The notes beneath the pieces are model-generated. The model saw nothing but the letters and a program-made list of their open reading frames with translations, did no database searches and was not told the origin of the DNA. Below, one piece after another: positions 1 through 8,996 of a DNA stretch of 64,000 bases. The translations under genes were made by a program, and so were the position numbers. This DNA is from Brachymonas wangyanguii (lineage in GTDB: Bacteria > Pseudomonadota > Gammaproteobacteria > Burkholderiales > Burkholderiaceae_C). How positions within the stretch are numbered: position 1 is the stretch's first letter; every line of letters begins with the position of its first letter. Location: NCBI RefSeq assembly GCF_045055315.1, contig NZ_CP173677.1, positions 744,001-808,000 on the forward strand. The letters are read 5' to 3'.

Positions 1-1
1 G

Positions 2-3000
2 CAGGGGCACCAGGGCTATCTCAACCTGTGCGAGCTGCTGTCGCGTGGCTGGATCCACGTTGGCAACAAGGCCCAGGCCAGCCTGCGCTGGGAATGGTTG
101 CAGGAGCTGTCCGATGACCTGATCATGCTGTCGGGCGCGCAGGCCGGTCCGCTTGGCCCGGCCTTGCTCGCCGGCGATCCGGAGCAGGCGCATGACGTGG
201 CCATGCAATGCGTGCAGGCTTTTCCGAACCGTTTCTACCTGGAGCTGCAGCGTGCCGGCCGCAGCACCGACGAACCGCATGTGATCGCCGCCGTGCAGCT
301 GGCGCAGCGCATGCAGCTGCCGGTGGTGGCCACGCACCCGATCCAGTTCCAGTCCCCGGCCGAGTTTGAGGCGCACGAGGCCCGCGTCTGTATCGCCGAA
401 GGCGAAATCCTGGGCAACCAGCGTCGTCCGCGCCATTTCACGCAGCAGCAGTATTTCCACAGCAGCGCGCAGATGCAGGCGCTGTTTGCCGATATTCCCT
501 CGGCGCTGGAAAACACCGTCGAGATTGCGAAGCGCACGCACCTGACGCTGACGCTGGGCAAGGCGCAGCTGCCGGACTACCCGATCCCCGATGGCCTGAC
601 CATGGACGAGTACTTCCGCCAGCTCTCCTACGAGGGGCTGGAGCAGCGCCTGCAGCATCTCTACCCCGATGTGGCGAAGCGCGATGCCGAACGCCCGCGT
701 TACGTGGAGCGGCTGGAGTTCGAACTCGGCACCATCATCAAGATGGGTTTTCCGGGCTACTTCCTGATCGTGCAGGACTTCATCAACTGGGCCAAGGACA
801 ACGGCTGCCCGGTGGGGCCGGGCCGTGGCTCCGGTGCCGGTTCGCTGGTCGCCTACGTGCTCAAGATTACCGACCTGGATCCGCTCGAATACAACCTGCT
901 GTTCGAGCGATTCCTGAACCCGGAACGGGTCTCCATGCCCGACTTCGATATCGACTTCTGCCAGACCAACCGTGACCGCGTGATCGATTACGTGAAGGAC
1001 AAGTACGGCCGCGCTGCAGTGAGCCAGATTGCCACCTTCGGCACCATGGCGGCGCGTGCCGCGATCCGTGACGTTGGCCGCGTGCTGGACCTGAGCTACA
1101 CCTTTTGCGACGGCATCAGCAAGCTGATCCCGAACAAGCCGGGCAAGCCGGTAACGATCCAGTATCCGCCCGCTGGCCTGAGCGGCGAGGCGCTGGAAAA
1201 ATACGCGATTGCCGCCGAGCCGCAGCTGGCCGAGCGCATCGAGAACGATGACGAGGTCCGCACGCTGATCGAGATGGCGCAGAAGCTCGAAGGCATGACG
1301 CGCAACATCGGCATGCACGCCGGTGGCGTGCTGATTGCGCCGGGCAAGCTGACCGATTTCTGCCCGCTGTACCAGCAGCCCGGCAGCGATTCCGCCGTGA
1401 GCCAGTACGACAAGGACGACGTGGAAGCGGTTGGCCTGGTCAAGTTCGACTTTCTGGGGCTGGCCACGCTGACCATCATGGAGCTGGCGCGCGAGTTCAT
1501 CCGCAAGCGCCACAAGGGCCGCGAGGACTTCAGCTTTGACGACATCCCGCTGGACGACAAGCCGACCTACCAGCTGTTCCAGGATGGCAAGACCGAAGCC
1601 GTGTTCCAGTTTGAAAGCCGCGGCATGCAGGGCATGCTGCGCGATGCGCGTCCGACGCGACTGGAAGACCTGATTGCGCTCAACGCGCTGTATCGCCCCG
1701 GCCCGATGGACCTGATTCCCAGCTTCGTGGCGCGCAAGCACGGGCGCGAGGAGGTCGAATATCCGCATCCGCTGGTGGCCGACATGCTGAGCGAGACCTA
1801 CGGCATCATGGTGTATCAGGAACAGGTGATGCTGACGGCGCAGATCCTCGGCGGCTACACGCTGGGCGGCGCCGACTTGCTGCGCCGCGCCATGGGCAAG
1901 AAGAAGGCTGAGGAGATGGCCGAACACCGCCTGATCTTCCGCAAGGGTGCGGCCGAGAACGGCATCAGCGAGCAGAAGGCCGACGAGATCTTCGACCTGA
2001 TGGAGAAGTTCGCAGGCTACGGCTTCAACAAGTCGCACGCCGCCGCCTATTCGCTGCTGGCCTACCAGACCGGCTGGCTCAAGGTGCACTACACGGCCGA
2101 ATTCTTCTGCGCCAACATGACGGTGGAAATGGACAACACCGACAAGCTCAAGGTGCTGTACGAAGATGCCTGCAAGATGGGCATGGGCTTCGAGCTGCCG
2201 GACGTGAACCGCAGCAACTATCGCTTTGAGCCGGTCACGGATCAGGTGATCCGCTACGGCCTGGGCGCGATCAAGGGCACTGGTGAAAACGCCATCAAGG
2301 CGATCACCGATGCGCGCGAGGAGGGCGGGCCGTTCACTAGCCTGTTCGACTTCTGCAACCGCGTTGATCGCACGCGTCTGAACAAGCGCACGGTGGAGGC
2401 ACTGATCCGTGGCGGTGCCTTTGACAGCCTGCACCTGAACCGTGCCGAGCTGATTGCCAGCGTCGATCTGGCGTTTGAATTTGCCGCCACCCAGGCCGCC
2501 AACGCCAACCAGGGCGGCCTGTTCGACATGCTCGATGGCCCTGGCTCCAGCACTGACGAGCCGCCGCTGGTCGAGGCGGCGCCCTGGGGCATCAAGGAGC
2601 GGCTGGTGCAGGAAAAGACCGCCATCGGTTTCTTCCTGTCCGGCCACCTGTTTGACGAGCACGAAATCGAAATCCGCCGCTTTGCGCGCACCCGCCTGGA
2701 CGACCTGAGCGACAGCCGCGACACCGTGGTGCTGGCCGGCATCGTCAGCGATTTCCGCGTCATCAATGGCCGCAGCGGCAAGCTGGCGCTGTTCAAGCTG
2801 GATGACAAGTCGGCAGTGTATGAAGTCAGCGCCGACGAGCAGGTCTGGGGTCGCCAGCCCAGCCTGCTCAAGGACGATGCGTTGATCATCGTGCAGGCAG
2901 TCACGCGCTTTGACCGCTTCAGCGGCAACCTGCGCCTGAACCTGGAGCAGATCTGGGATCTGCCCTCGGCGCGCGTGCGCTTTGGCAAGTACCTGCTGGC

Positions 3001-3268
3001 CAGCGTGCAGCTGGCGGGCGATGCCGCCGGCCCGGACCTGCAGCGCGTGCTGCGCGAGCATCCGGCCAAACGCGAGATACTCGATACCGGCGATGAAATC
3101 GTGCGCGGCCTGCCGGTGCGCCTGCAGGTGCAGCAGTACTATCCGGACGAGCAGGTGCAGGGCATGCTCAAGCTCGGCGATGCCGCGCGCTTCTATCCGA
3201 GCGATGCGGCATTGGCGGGCTGGATGGCGCTGCTGCCGCGTGGGGATGTGCGGGTCGTGTACGAGTGA
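2..3268 (+). CDS. dnaE: DNA polymerase III alpha subunit, 5' end cut off by the window
   Basis: This is the replicative polymerase subunit that extends both DNA strands. The reading frame is already open at base 2, so the true start and most of the N-terminal PHP domain lie outside the window. The polymerase signature GPGRGSGAGSL is near 815-850 and the catalytic aspartates are in PDFDIDF at 938-958. A third conserved acidic site, FDFLGL, is near 1445-1462. The C-terminal helix-hairpin-helix and OB-fold parts follow, and the protein ends at the TGA at 3266-3268. The length and motif order fit a standard DnaE. The frame is intact. Confidence 0.97.
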   Translation, partial: QGHQGYLNLCELLSRGWIHVGNKAQASLRWEWLQELSDDLIMLSGAQAGPLGPALLAGDPEQAHDVAMQCVQAFPNRFYLELQRAGRSTDEPHVIAAVQLAQRMQLPVVATHPIQFQSPAEFEAHEARVCIAEGEILGNQRRPRHFTQQQYFHSSAQMQALFADIPSALENTVEIAKRTHLTLTLGKAQLPDYPIPDGLTMDEYFRQLSYEGLEQRLQHLYPDVAKRDAERPRYVERLEFELGTIIKMGFPGYFLIVQDFINWAKDNGCPVGPGRGSGAGSLVAYVLKITDLDPLEYNLLFERFLNPERVSMPDFDIDFCQTNRDRVIDYVKDKYGRAAVSQIATFGTMAARAAIRDVGRVLDLSYTFCDGISKLIPNKPGKPVTIQYPPAGLSGEALEKYAIAAEPQLAERIENDDEVRTLIEMAQKLEGMTRNIGMHAGGVLIAPGKLTDFCPLYQQPGSDSAVSQYDKDDVEAVGLVKFDFLGLATLTIMELAREFIRKRHKGREDFSFDDIPLDDKPTYQLFQDGKTEAVFQFESRGMQGMLRDARPTRLEDLIALNALYRPGPMDLIPSFVARKHGREEVEYPHPLVADMLSETYGIMVYQEQVMLTAQILGGYTLGGADLLRRAMGKKKAEEMAEHRLIFRKGAAENGISEQKADEIFDLMEKFAGYGFNKSHAAAYSLLAYQTGWLKVHYTAEFFCANMTVEMDNTDKLKVLYEDACKMGMGFELPDVNRSNYRFEPVTDQVIRYGLGAIKGTGENAIKAITDAREEGGPFTSLFDFCNRVDRTRLNKRTVEALIRGGAFDSLHLNRAELIASVDLAFEFAATQAANANQGGLFDMLDGPGSSTDEPPLVEAAPWGIKERLVQEKTAIGFFLSGHLFDEHEIEIRRFARTRLDDLSDSRDTVVLAGIVSDFRVINGRSGKLALFKLDDKSAVYEVSADEQVWGRQPSLLKDDALIIVQAVTRFDRFSGNLRLNLEQIWDLPSARVRFGKYLLASVQLAGDAAGPDLQRVLREHPAKREILDTGDEIVRGLPVRLQVQQYYPDEQVQGMLKLGDAARFYPSDAALAGWMALLPRGDVRVVYE

Positions 3269-3316
3269 AGGGCGGGTGACGGGTTTGACAATCCGTCCTG
3301 TTCTGGGATGATGGGA

Positions 3317-3340
3317 AACAATAGCATTGCTACTGTTTTT
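3317..3340 (+). terminator. weak hairpin with T-run after dnaE
   Basis: AACAATAGC and GCTACTGTT form an imperfect stem (one mismatch) around a 3-base loop, followed directly by TTT. It lies 48 bases after the dnaE stop and before the toxin-antitoxin pair. The stem is AT-rich, so termination may be partial. Confidence 0.35.
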
Positions 3341-3375
3341 GCTCATCTATGGCAGTCATAGTCCGGATTGGTCCC

Positions 3376-3666
3376 ATGCGCCCCTCTGTAGCCCTTCGCC
3401 ACCAACGTCAGGCCGTACTGGCCGCAGCACGGCGCTTCCGCATGTCGCATCCGCGCGTATTCGGTTCGGTGCTGCACGGCACTGATGCAGATGGCAGCGA
3501 TCTGGATCTGCTGGTGGAAGTGCAGCCGGGCGTGACCCTGTTTGATCTGGGCGGTTTTCAGGACGAAGTACAGCAAATCCTGGGCGTGCAGGTTGATGTG
3601 CTGACGCCAGGCGACCTGCCAGCGAAATTCCGCGCCGCTGTCTTGTCCGAGGCACAGCCGGTATGA
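3376..3666 (+). CDS. mntA: MntA-type antitoxin nucleotidyltransferase
   Basis: This is a minimal nucleotidyltransferase of 96 residues from the chosen ATG. The motif GSX10DXD is complete, with G30-S31 followed by D42 and D44, which are the metal-binding residues of the MNT family. Known MntA antitoxins neutralise the HepT partner by AMPylating a tyrosine in its RX4HXY motif. The gene overlaps the next gene by the four bases ATGA, the usual arrangement of this module. An in-frame ATG at 3349 would add nine residues. I prefer 3376 because family members start just before the first helix, although neither start has a clear Shine-Dalgarno sequence. Confidence 0.85.
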   Translation: MRPSVALRHQRQAVLAAARRFRMSHPRVFGSVLHGTDADGSDLDLLVEVQPGVTLFDLGGFQDEVQQILGVQVDVLTPGDLPAKFRAAVLSEAQPV

Positions 3667-4025
3667 GCCAGAACCGCTTGCCGGATTATGTCCAGCACAT
3701 GCAGCAGGCGGCTGCAGATGCCTGCTCTTTCGTGGAAGGGCTGGGCAAGGATGACTTTCTGCAGGACAAGCGCACCCAGCAAGCCGTCATCATGAGCCTG
3801 ATTATTCTGGGCGAAGCGGCGACCAAGGTTATGTATGCCTATCCGGGTTTTGCTGCCCAGAATGCCAGCATTCCCTGGCGCAACATGCGGGGCATGCGCA
3901 ATCGCATCGCTCACGGCTACTTTGATATCAATCTGGAGGTGGTCTGGGATACGGTACAGCTGGCCTTGCCACAACTCCTGGGTGACTTGCCGGCTGTGCA
4001 CCAGGCAGCCCTTCAGCAGGCCTGA
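3663..4025 (+). CDS. hepT: HepT-like ribonuclease toxin
   Basis: This HEPN-domain protein has 120 residues. The RX4HXY motif is present as R79, H84 and Y86 (RNRIAHGY). R and H are the catalytic RNase residues of HepT toxins, and the Tyr is the target for AMPylation by MntA. The rest is predicted helical, in keeping with the HEPN fold. It is translationally coupled to mntA. All key residues are intact, so the pair looks functional. The module sits tail-to-tail with tolA, 12 bases away. Confidence 0.87.
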   Translation: MSQNRLPDYVQHMQQAAADACSFVEGLGKDDFLQDKRTQQAVIMSLIILGEAATKVMYAYPGFAAQNASIPWRNMRGMRNRIAHGYFDINLEVVWDTVQLALPQLLGDLPAVHQAALQQA

Positions 4026-4037
4026 TCGCGGCAGGGA

Positions 4038-5147
4038 TCAACCCGGCCGAAGCTCCAGCACAATGGTGGCCGGCACGCTACCATCCACATCCTTGGGCAG
4101 GGTGCGCGTGCGGTCTACCGCGCGCAGGGCGGCCTGGTCCCAGGCCTTGATCCCGCTTGGGCGGACGATGCGGCGACCGATGATGGTGCCGTCAGGGGCG
4201 GCACGTACCTCGATGTCGGTGCGCGGATTGTCGCGATCGTAATCGTTGTAGATGATGTTGGGACGTACCTTGGCGCGGACTTTTGCGGCGTAGCCGGCCG
4301 ACGGCCCGCCCCTGCTGCGTGCGGCCTGTCCACCGCCCTGGGTGCCCTTGGCCTGGGCAGAGCCAGTGCCTGATCCGCTGCCACCCGCCTGTGCCTGTAA
4401 CCGCGCCATCTGCGCGGCATGGTCTGCTGCATCGGCGCGCGCGCGCGCAGCAGCGGCGGCATCGGCCTTGCGTTTTTCTGCCGTGGCGGCTGCGGCTTGT
4501 TGCTGTTTGCGCGCCTCTGCCTGCTTGCGGTCGGCTTCGGCCTTGTCTCGGGCGGCCTGCTGGCGCTGTTGCTCCTGCTGTTTGCGTGCTTCTGCCTGCT
4601 TGCGCTCGGCCTCGGCCTTGTCACGCGCCGCCTGCTGGCGTTGCTGTTCCTGCTGCTTGCGGGCATCGGCCTGGCGCTGTTCCTGTTCCTTGCGGCGGCG
4701 TTCGGCGATGTCGGCATCGCGTTGGGCTTGCGCGTGTGCCTGCGCGGCGGCGGCCTGGCCCTCGGCTTGTGCTGCCTTGCGTGCTTCAGCTGCTTCGGCC
4801 TGACGCTGCTGGGCAGCCGCGGCGCGCTCGGCGGCCGCCTGCTGGCGTTGTTCGGCCTGGCGTTGTGCTGCAGCGGCTTGCGCCTGCAGTTCAGTGGGGC
4901 TGGGAGCCGCAGCTGGCGGCTGCTCCGGCGGCGGGCCGGCATCGCCTCGTGCCCCTTCCTGCTCTGGCTGCGCATCCCAGATTTCGGCAACAAAGCCACT
5001 GTCCTGCGGGGCGGTCTTCCATTGCAATCCCAGCGCCAGCAGGCCGATCAGCGTGCCATGCACCAGCAGCGCACCCAGCAGCGGCAGGCCGCGCCGTGGC
5101 GTGGCCGGCGGCATCAGCTGCGCATGAGACATCTGCAGGCTGTTCAT
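4038..5147 (-). CDS. tolA: TolA, inner-membrane spanning protein of the Tol system
   Basis: TolA links the TolQR motor to the outer membrane during cell constriction. The 369-residue protein has a short cytoplasmic N-terminus and one membrane helix near residues 22-42. A long Ala/Gln/Lys/Arg-rich coiled-coil region covers roughly residues 75-255. A C-terminal TonB/TolA-like globular domain contains VRPNIIYN and ends in ELRPG. The helical region contains a tandem 25-residue repeat. The gene follows tolR with an 8-base gap. An alternative ATG lies at 5129. tolB and pal, which usually follow, are not present here. Confidence 0.9.
   Translation of the reverse strand: MNSLQMSHAQLMPPATPRRGLPLLGALLVHGTLIGLLALGLQWKTAPQDSGFVAEIWDAQPEQEGARGDAGPPPEQPPAAAPSPTELQAQAAAAQRQAEQRQQAAAERAAAAQQRQAEAAEARKAAQAEGQAAAAQAHAQAQRDADIAERRRKEQEQRQADARKQQEQQRQQAARDKAEAERKQAEARKQQEQQRQQAARDKAEADRKQAEARKQQQAAAATAEKRKADAAAAARARADAADHAAQMARLQAQAGGSGSGTGSAQAKGTQGGGQAARSRGGPSAGYAAKVRAKVRPNIIYNDYDRDNPRTDIEVRAAPDGTIIGRRIVRPSGIKAWDQAALRAVDRTRTLPKDVDGSVPATIVLELRPG
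4513..4668 (-). repeat. tandem 75-bp repeat inside tolA
   Basis: Two near-identical units of about 25 codons (core ARKQQEQQRQQAARDKAEA) lie head-to-tail in the coiled-coil segment, followed by a partial third copy. Copy number could vary between strains by slippage. The boundaries are approximate. Confidence 0.6.
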
Positions 5148-5155
5148 GTCCCGGA

Positions 5156-5587
<432 letters not shown>

Positions 5588-5599
5588 GACAGGCTCCGC

Positions 5600-6280
5600 T
5601 CAGTGCGCCGCAGCGTGGCTCTGGCGCTGCAGGATGTTGAGGAACTCCTCGGCAAAGGTTTCCATGGCCACCGACTGGCGATCGATATCGCGGCTGAAAT
5701 GGTTGTAGGCCAGCACCGCCGGAATCGCGGCGAACAGGCCGAGTGCGGTGGCCACCAGGGCTTCGGCGATGCCGGGCGCGACGCTGGCCAGCGTCACCTG
5801 TTCCATGGCCGACAGGCCGGTAAAGGCGTGCATGATGCCCCAGACCGTGCCAAACAGGCCGATATAGGGCGAAATGGAGCCGACCGAAGCCAGGAAGGAC
5901 AGCTTGCCTTCCAGCGTATCCAGCTCGCGCTGGTAGCTGGCGCGCATGGCGCGGCGCGTGCCGTCCAGCGTGGTGGCATCGTCCACCTGGCGCTCGCGCT
6001 GCTTGAGAAATTCGCGCATGCCGCTGGCGAACATGCGTTCCAGTGGACCGGCCAGCTTGGCATTCTGGCTGGCGGCAGCGTGCAGTTCCTGCAGGCCCTT
6101 GCCGGACCAGAAGTCGCGGTCAAATTCGGCGTTTTGCGTGCGCGAGCGGCGCAGCTGGCCGATCTTGGCAAAAATTGCGGCCCAGCTGGCTACCGATATC
6201 ACCAGCAGCATGGCCATTACGGCCTGCACGATCCAGCTGGCATTCAGCACCAGCTGCAGGATATTCATGTCGTTGTTCAT
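5600..6280 (-). CDS. tolQ: TolQ, motor subunit of the Tol system
   Basis: This MotA/TolQ/ExbB-family protein has 226 residues. The first membrane helix is near residues 14-36. The paired conserved helices near the C-terminal half contain GLFGTVWGIMHAF and the alanine-rich segment ATALGLFAAIPAVLAYNHF. TolQ forms the proton channel with TolR. The gene lies 21 bases after ybgC and 12 bases before tolR. Confidence 0.95.
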   Translation of the reverse strand: MNNDMNILQLVLNASWIVQAVMAMLLVISVASWAAIFAKIGQLRRSRTQNAEFDRDFWSGKGLQELHAAASQNAKLAGPLERMFASGMREFLKQRERQVDDATTLDGTRRAMRASYQRELDTLEGKLSFLASVGSISPYIGLFGTVWGIMHAFTGLSAMEQVTLASVAPGIAEALVATALGLFAAIPAVLAYNHFSRDIDRQSVAMETFAEEFLNILQRQSHAAAH

Positions 6281-6301
6281 TCCGGTCCTTGTTGGCCACC
6301 T

Positions 6302-6712
6302 TCAGGCGGCACCATCCTCGAGTGCCTGCAGCAGATCGACCGGCATGCGCGCCGACTGCATGCGCTCGGCGTTCACCCAGCCGATGCGGATAGTGCCTTC
6401 GCACAGCAGCGGCCCGTCCGGGGCACCCAGCCGTGCACTCTGGCCGATCACGACCGAGGCGCGGCCCAGCTGCAGCGGCGTGGCACTGACGCAGAGCACA
6501 TCGTCCAGTCGTGCCGGACGGTGGTACTTCATTTCGGTGCCGGTGACCACGAACATGCCGCCGGTCTGCTCGCGCAGCGCCTGCTGTTCGATGCCCTTGG
6601 CGCGCAGCCATTCGGTGCGTGCCCGCTCGAAGAATTTCAGGTAGTTAGCATAGAAGACGATGCCGCCGGCATCGGTGTCTTCCCAGTAAACGCGGATGGC
6701 AAAGTGAAACAT
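6302..6712 (-). CDS. ybgC: YbgC-type acyl-CoA thioesterase of the Tol operon
   Basis: This 4-hydroxybenzoyl-CoA thioesterase-like hotdog protein has 136 residues. The signature VYWEDTDAGGIVFYANYL near residues 8-25 contains the catalytic Asp of the family. The frame is open further upstream to 6835, but the upstream 41 codons are cysteine-rich and unlike the family, so the ATG at 6712 is chosen. YbgC is the usual first gene of tol operons and probably acts on phospholipid-linked acyl-CoA. Its exact substrate is uncertain. Confidence 0.92.
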   Translation of the reverse strand: MFHFAIRVYWEDTDAGGIVFYANYLKFFERARTEWLRAKGIEQQALREQTGGMFVVTGTEMKYHRPARLDDVLCVSATPLQLGRASVVIGQSARLGAPDGPLLCEGTIRIGWVNAERMQSARMPVDLLQALEDGAA

Positions 6713-6734
6713 GATGTTGCGGTGCAGCAGTCGG

Positions 6735-7928
6735 TTACAGCTGCTGCAGGCGGGTGATCGCCTGTTGCAGCAGCGGCAGGGCGCTGGCAGTAGAAAAACG
6801 CAGGAAGCGGCTGGTATCGGCGGTGCCGAAATCACGCCCCGGCGTGGCCACGATATGGGCGCGCTGCATCAGGGCAAAAGTCGCGTCCCAGCTGTTGTCC
6901 ACGCCCAGCCGTTCGAACCAGGGACTGCAATCGGCCCAGGCGTAAAAGGCACCATCGGGCATCACCGGCACGTCCAGGCCGAGAGCCTGCAACTGTGGCA
7001 CGAACCAGTCGCGGCGTGCGCGGAATTCGGCGCGGCGCTGCTCGTACAGCGCCAGGCTCTCCGGTTCGAAGCAGGCCAGTGCCGCATGCTGCGATACCGT
7101 GCTGGCGCAGATGAACAGGTGCTGCGCCAGCAGTTCGACCTGGCGTGCCAGTGCCGGCGGCAGCACCAGCCAGCCCAGGCGCCAGCCGGTCATGCAGAAA
7201 TACTTGCTGAAGCTGTTGATGCTGATGATGTTGTCATCGATTGCCAGCGCGCTGTGGCTGTAGGCATCGTCGTAGCTCAGGCCCAGGTAGATCTCGTCCA
7301 CGATGGTGACGCCGCCACGGGCCTTGACCACCTCGTGGATGGCACGCAGTTCCTGCGGCGCAATCGAGGTGCCGGTCGGGTTGGACGGCGAGGCCAGCAT
7401 GACGCCGCGTGTGGCATCGGTCCAGTGCTGCAGCACCTGCTGCGCGCTGAGCTGGAAGCGCTGTTCCGCTGTGGCCGGGATCATGCGTGGCGTGCCACCG
7501 GCGACACTGACAAAGTGGCGGTTGCACGGGTAGCTCGGGTCCGGCATCAGGATCTCGTCGCCAGCCTGGATCAGGGCCAGGCAGACCAGTTGCAGCGCCG
7601 CCGAGGCGCCGGCGGTGACGACGATGCGGCCCGGATCAATCTGCAGGCCGAAACGGTCGGCATACCACTGGCTGATGCGTTCGCGCAGCGCGGGCAGGCC
7701 ATTGGCGGCGGTGTACTGGGTCTGGCCGTCACGGATGCAGCGTTGCGCTGCCTCGGCGACCAGCGGAGCGGCGGTGAAATCGGGTTCGCCGATGTTCAGG
7801 TAGAGCATCGGATCGGCATCGGGCGGCAAGCCGGCCTGCAGCGCCTGCGCCGCCTTGGCGATCTCCATCACATGGAAGGGTTCGATGGCCCGGGCACGCT
7901 CGGCCAGGCGCAGGGCGGGCTGGCTCAT
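6735..7928 (-). CDS. PLP-dependent class I/II aminotransferase
   Basis: This fold-type I aminotransferase has 397 residues. The PLP lysine lies in SFSKYFCMTGWRLGW, preceded by VDEIYLGLSYDD and the substrate-loop segment SPSNPTGT. It resembles the aspartate/alanine-type aminotransferases found beside nusB in Burkholderiales. The substrate cannot be told from sequence. The start is the ATG at 7928, overlapping the nusB stop as ATGA. The frame is open for another 105 codons upstream, but that part is only the shadow of nusB. Confidence 0.88.
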   Translation of the reverse strand: MSQPALRLAERARAIEPFHVMEIAKAAQALQAGLPPDADPMLYLNIGEPDFTAAPLVAEAAQRCIRDGQTQYTAANGLPALRERISQWYADRFGLQIDPGRIVVTAGASAALQLVCLALIQAGDEILMPDPSYPCNRHFVSVAGGTPRMIPATAEQRFQLSAQQVLQHWTDATRGVMLASPSNPTGTSIAPQELRAIHEVVKARGGVTIVDEIYLGLSYDDAYSHSALAIDDNIISINSFSKYFCMTGWRLGWLVLPPALARQVELLAQHLFICASTVSQHAALACFEPESLALYEQRRAEFRARRDWFVPQLQALGLDVPVMPDGAFYAWADCSPWFERLGVDNSWDATFALMQRAHIVATPGRDFGTADTSRFLRFSTASALPLLQQAITRLQQL

Positions 7929-8491
7929 GCGCGCGGCTTGCTGTCGTGCGCGACCTCGGTGGCACGCAGCTGGCTGGCCAGCGCGTGCAGGATGCCGTTG
8001 ACGTACTTGTGACCATCGGTGCCGCCAAAGGACTTGGCCAGCTCGATGCACTCGTTCAGCACCACGCGCCAGGGCACGTCCGGGCAGTGGCGGAATTCGT
8101 ACACGCCGATCCACATCACGGCATGCTCGATCGGGGAGATTTCCGGCCAGCTGCGGTCCAGGTGTGGCGTGATCAGCGCGTCCAGCTGTTCGGCCTGGTC
8201 CACGCAGCCGTGGAACAGCGCATCGAAATGTGCCATATCGCACTTGTGGAAGCCGCTCAGGTCACGCGTGAAGGCATCGATGGCGGCGGCATCGTTCTTG
8301 CCGACCAGGTACTGGTAGAGCGCCTGCACGGTGAATTCGCGCGCCAGGCTGCGCGGTGCCTTGCCGCTCTTGGCGCGTGGCTTGCCGGCAGCCCTGGCCG
8401 GCTTCTGTTGCGGCGGCTGCTGTGCTTGCAGCGAGGCGCTCAGCGCCTGTTCCGGCGTTTGCGGGGTATCGGGGGTATCAGGGGTCTGCAT
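7925..8491 (-). CDS. nusB: transcription antitermination factor NusB
   Basis: NusB binds boxA RNA with NusE and supports rRNA antitermination. The 188-residue protein is longer than the usual 140-150 because of a low-complexity Gln/Pro/Ala/Lys-rich N-terminal extension of about 45 residues. The core starts at RSLAREFTVQALYQYL and includes the conserved NECIELAKSFGGTDGHKYVNGIL near the C-terminus. It lies 5 bases after ribH and overlaps the aminotransferase. ribH-nusB linkage is common in proteobacteria. Confidence 0.95.
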   Translation of the reverse strand: MQTPDTPDTPQTPEQALSASLQAQQPPQQKPARAAGKPRAKSGKAPRSLAREFTVQALYQYLVGKNDAAAIDAFTRDLSGFHKCDMAHFDALFHGCVDQAEQLDALITPHLDRSWPEISPIEHAVMWIGVYEFRHCPDVPWRVVLNECIELAKSFGGTDGHKYVNGILHALASQLRATEVAHDSKPRA

Positions 8492-8496
8492 GGTGA

Positions 8497-8973
8497 TCAG
8501 CTTGCCATGGTTTGCATCAGCAGCGCCATTTCCACGGCCACGCGGGCCGCATCGACGCCTTTCTCGACCTGGCGTGCCTGCGCCTGCTCCAGGTTCTCGA
8601 CCGTGAGGATGGCGTTGGCAATCGGCAGTCCGTGGTCCAGCGAGACGCGCGTGACGCCGGCACCGGATTCATTCGCCACCAGCTCGAAGTGGTAGGTTTC
8701 GCCACGGATGATGCAGCCCAGCGCGATCAGGGCATCGTAGCCGGAGCGGTCGGCCAGCGATTGCAGCGCCAGCGGGATTTCCAGGGCGCCCGGGACTTGC
8801 ACCAGGGTGACATGCTTGGCCTTCACGCCCAACTCCATCAGCTCGGACAGGCAGGCTTCGGTCAGGGTATCGGTGATGTCGGCATTCCAGCGCGCCTGCA
8901 CGATGCCGATGCGCAGCTTCTTGCCATCCAGCTGGCCGGTGATCTCGGGGTTGCCCTTGTTCGCGTCTTTCAT
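8497..8973 (-). CDS. ribH: 6,7-dimethyl-8-ribityllumazine synthase
   Basis: This enzyme joins 5-amino-6-ribitylaminouracil with the 4-carbon unit made by RibB, the penultimate riboflavin step. The 158-residue protein contains ARWNADITDTL near the N-terminus, VPGALEIPLA in the middle, and the active-site segment GCIIRGETYHFELV with the catalytic His. The gene is 23 bases after ribBX and 5 bases before nusB. Length and motifs are normal for the family. Confidence 0.96.
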   Translation of the reverse strand: MKDANKGNPEITGQLDGKKLRIGIVQARWNADITDTLTEACLSELMELGVKAKHVTLVQVPGALEIPLALQSLADRSGYDALIALGCIIRGETYHFELVANESGAGVTRVSLDHGLPIANAILTVENLEQAQARQVEKGVDAARVAVEMALLMQTMAS

Positions 8974-8996
8974 GGGGTGTTCTCTCAGGTAAGGAT

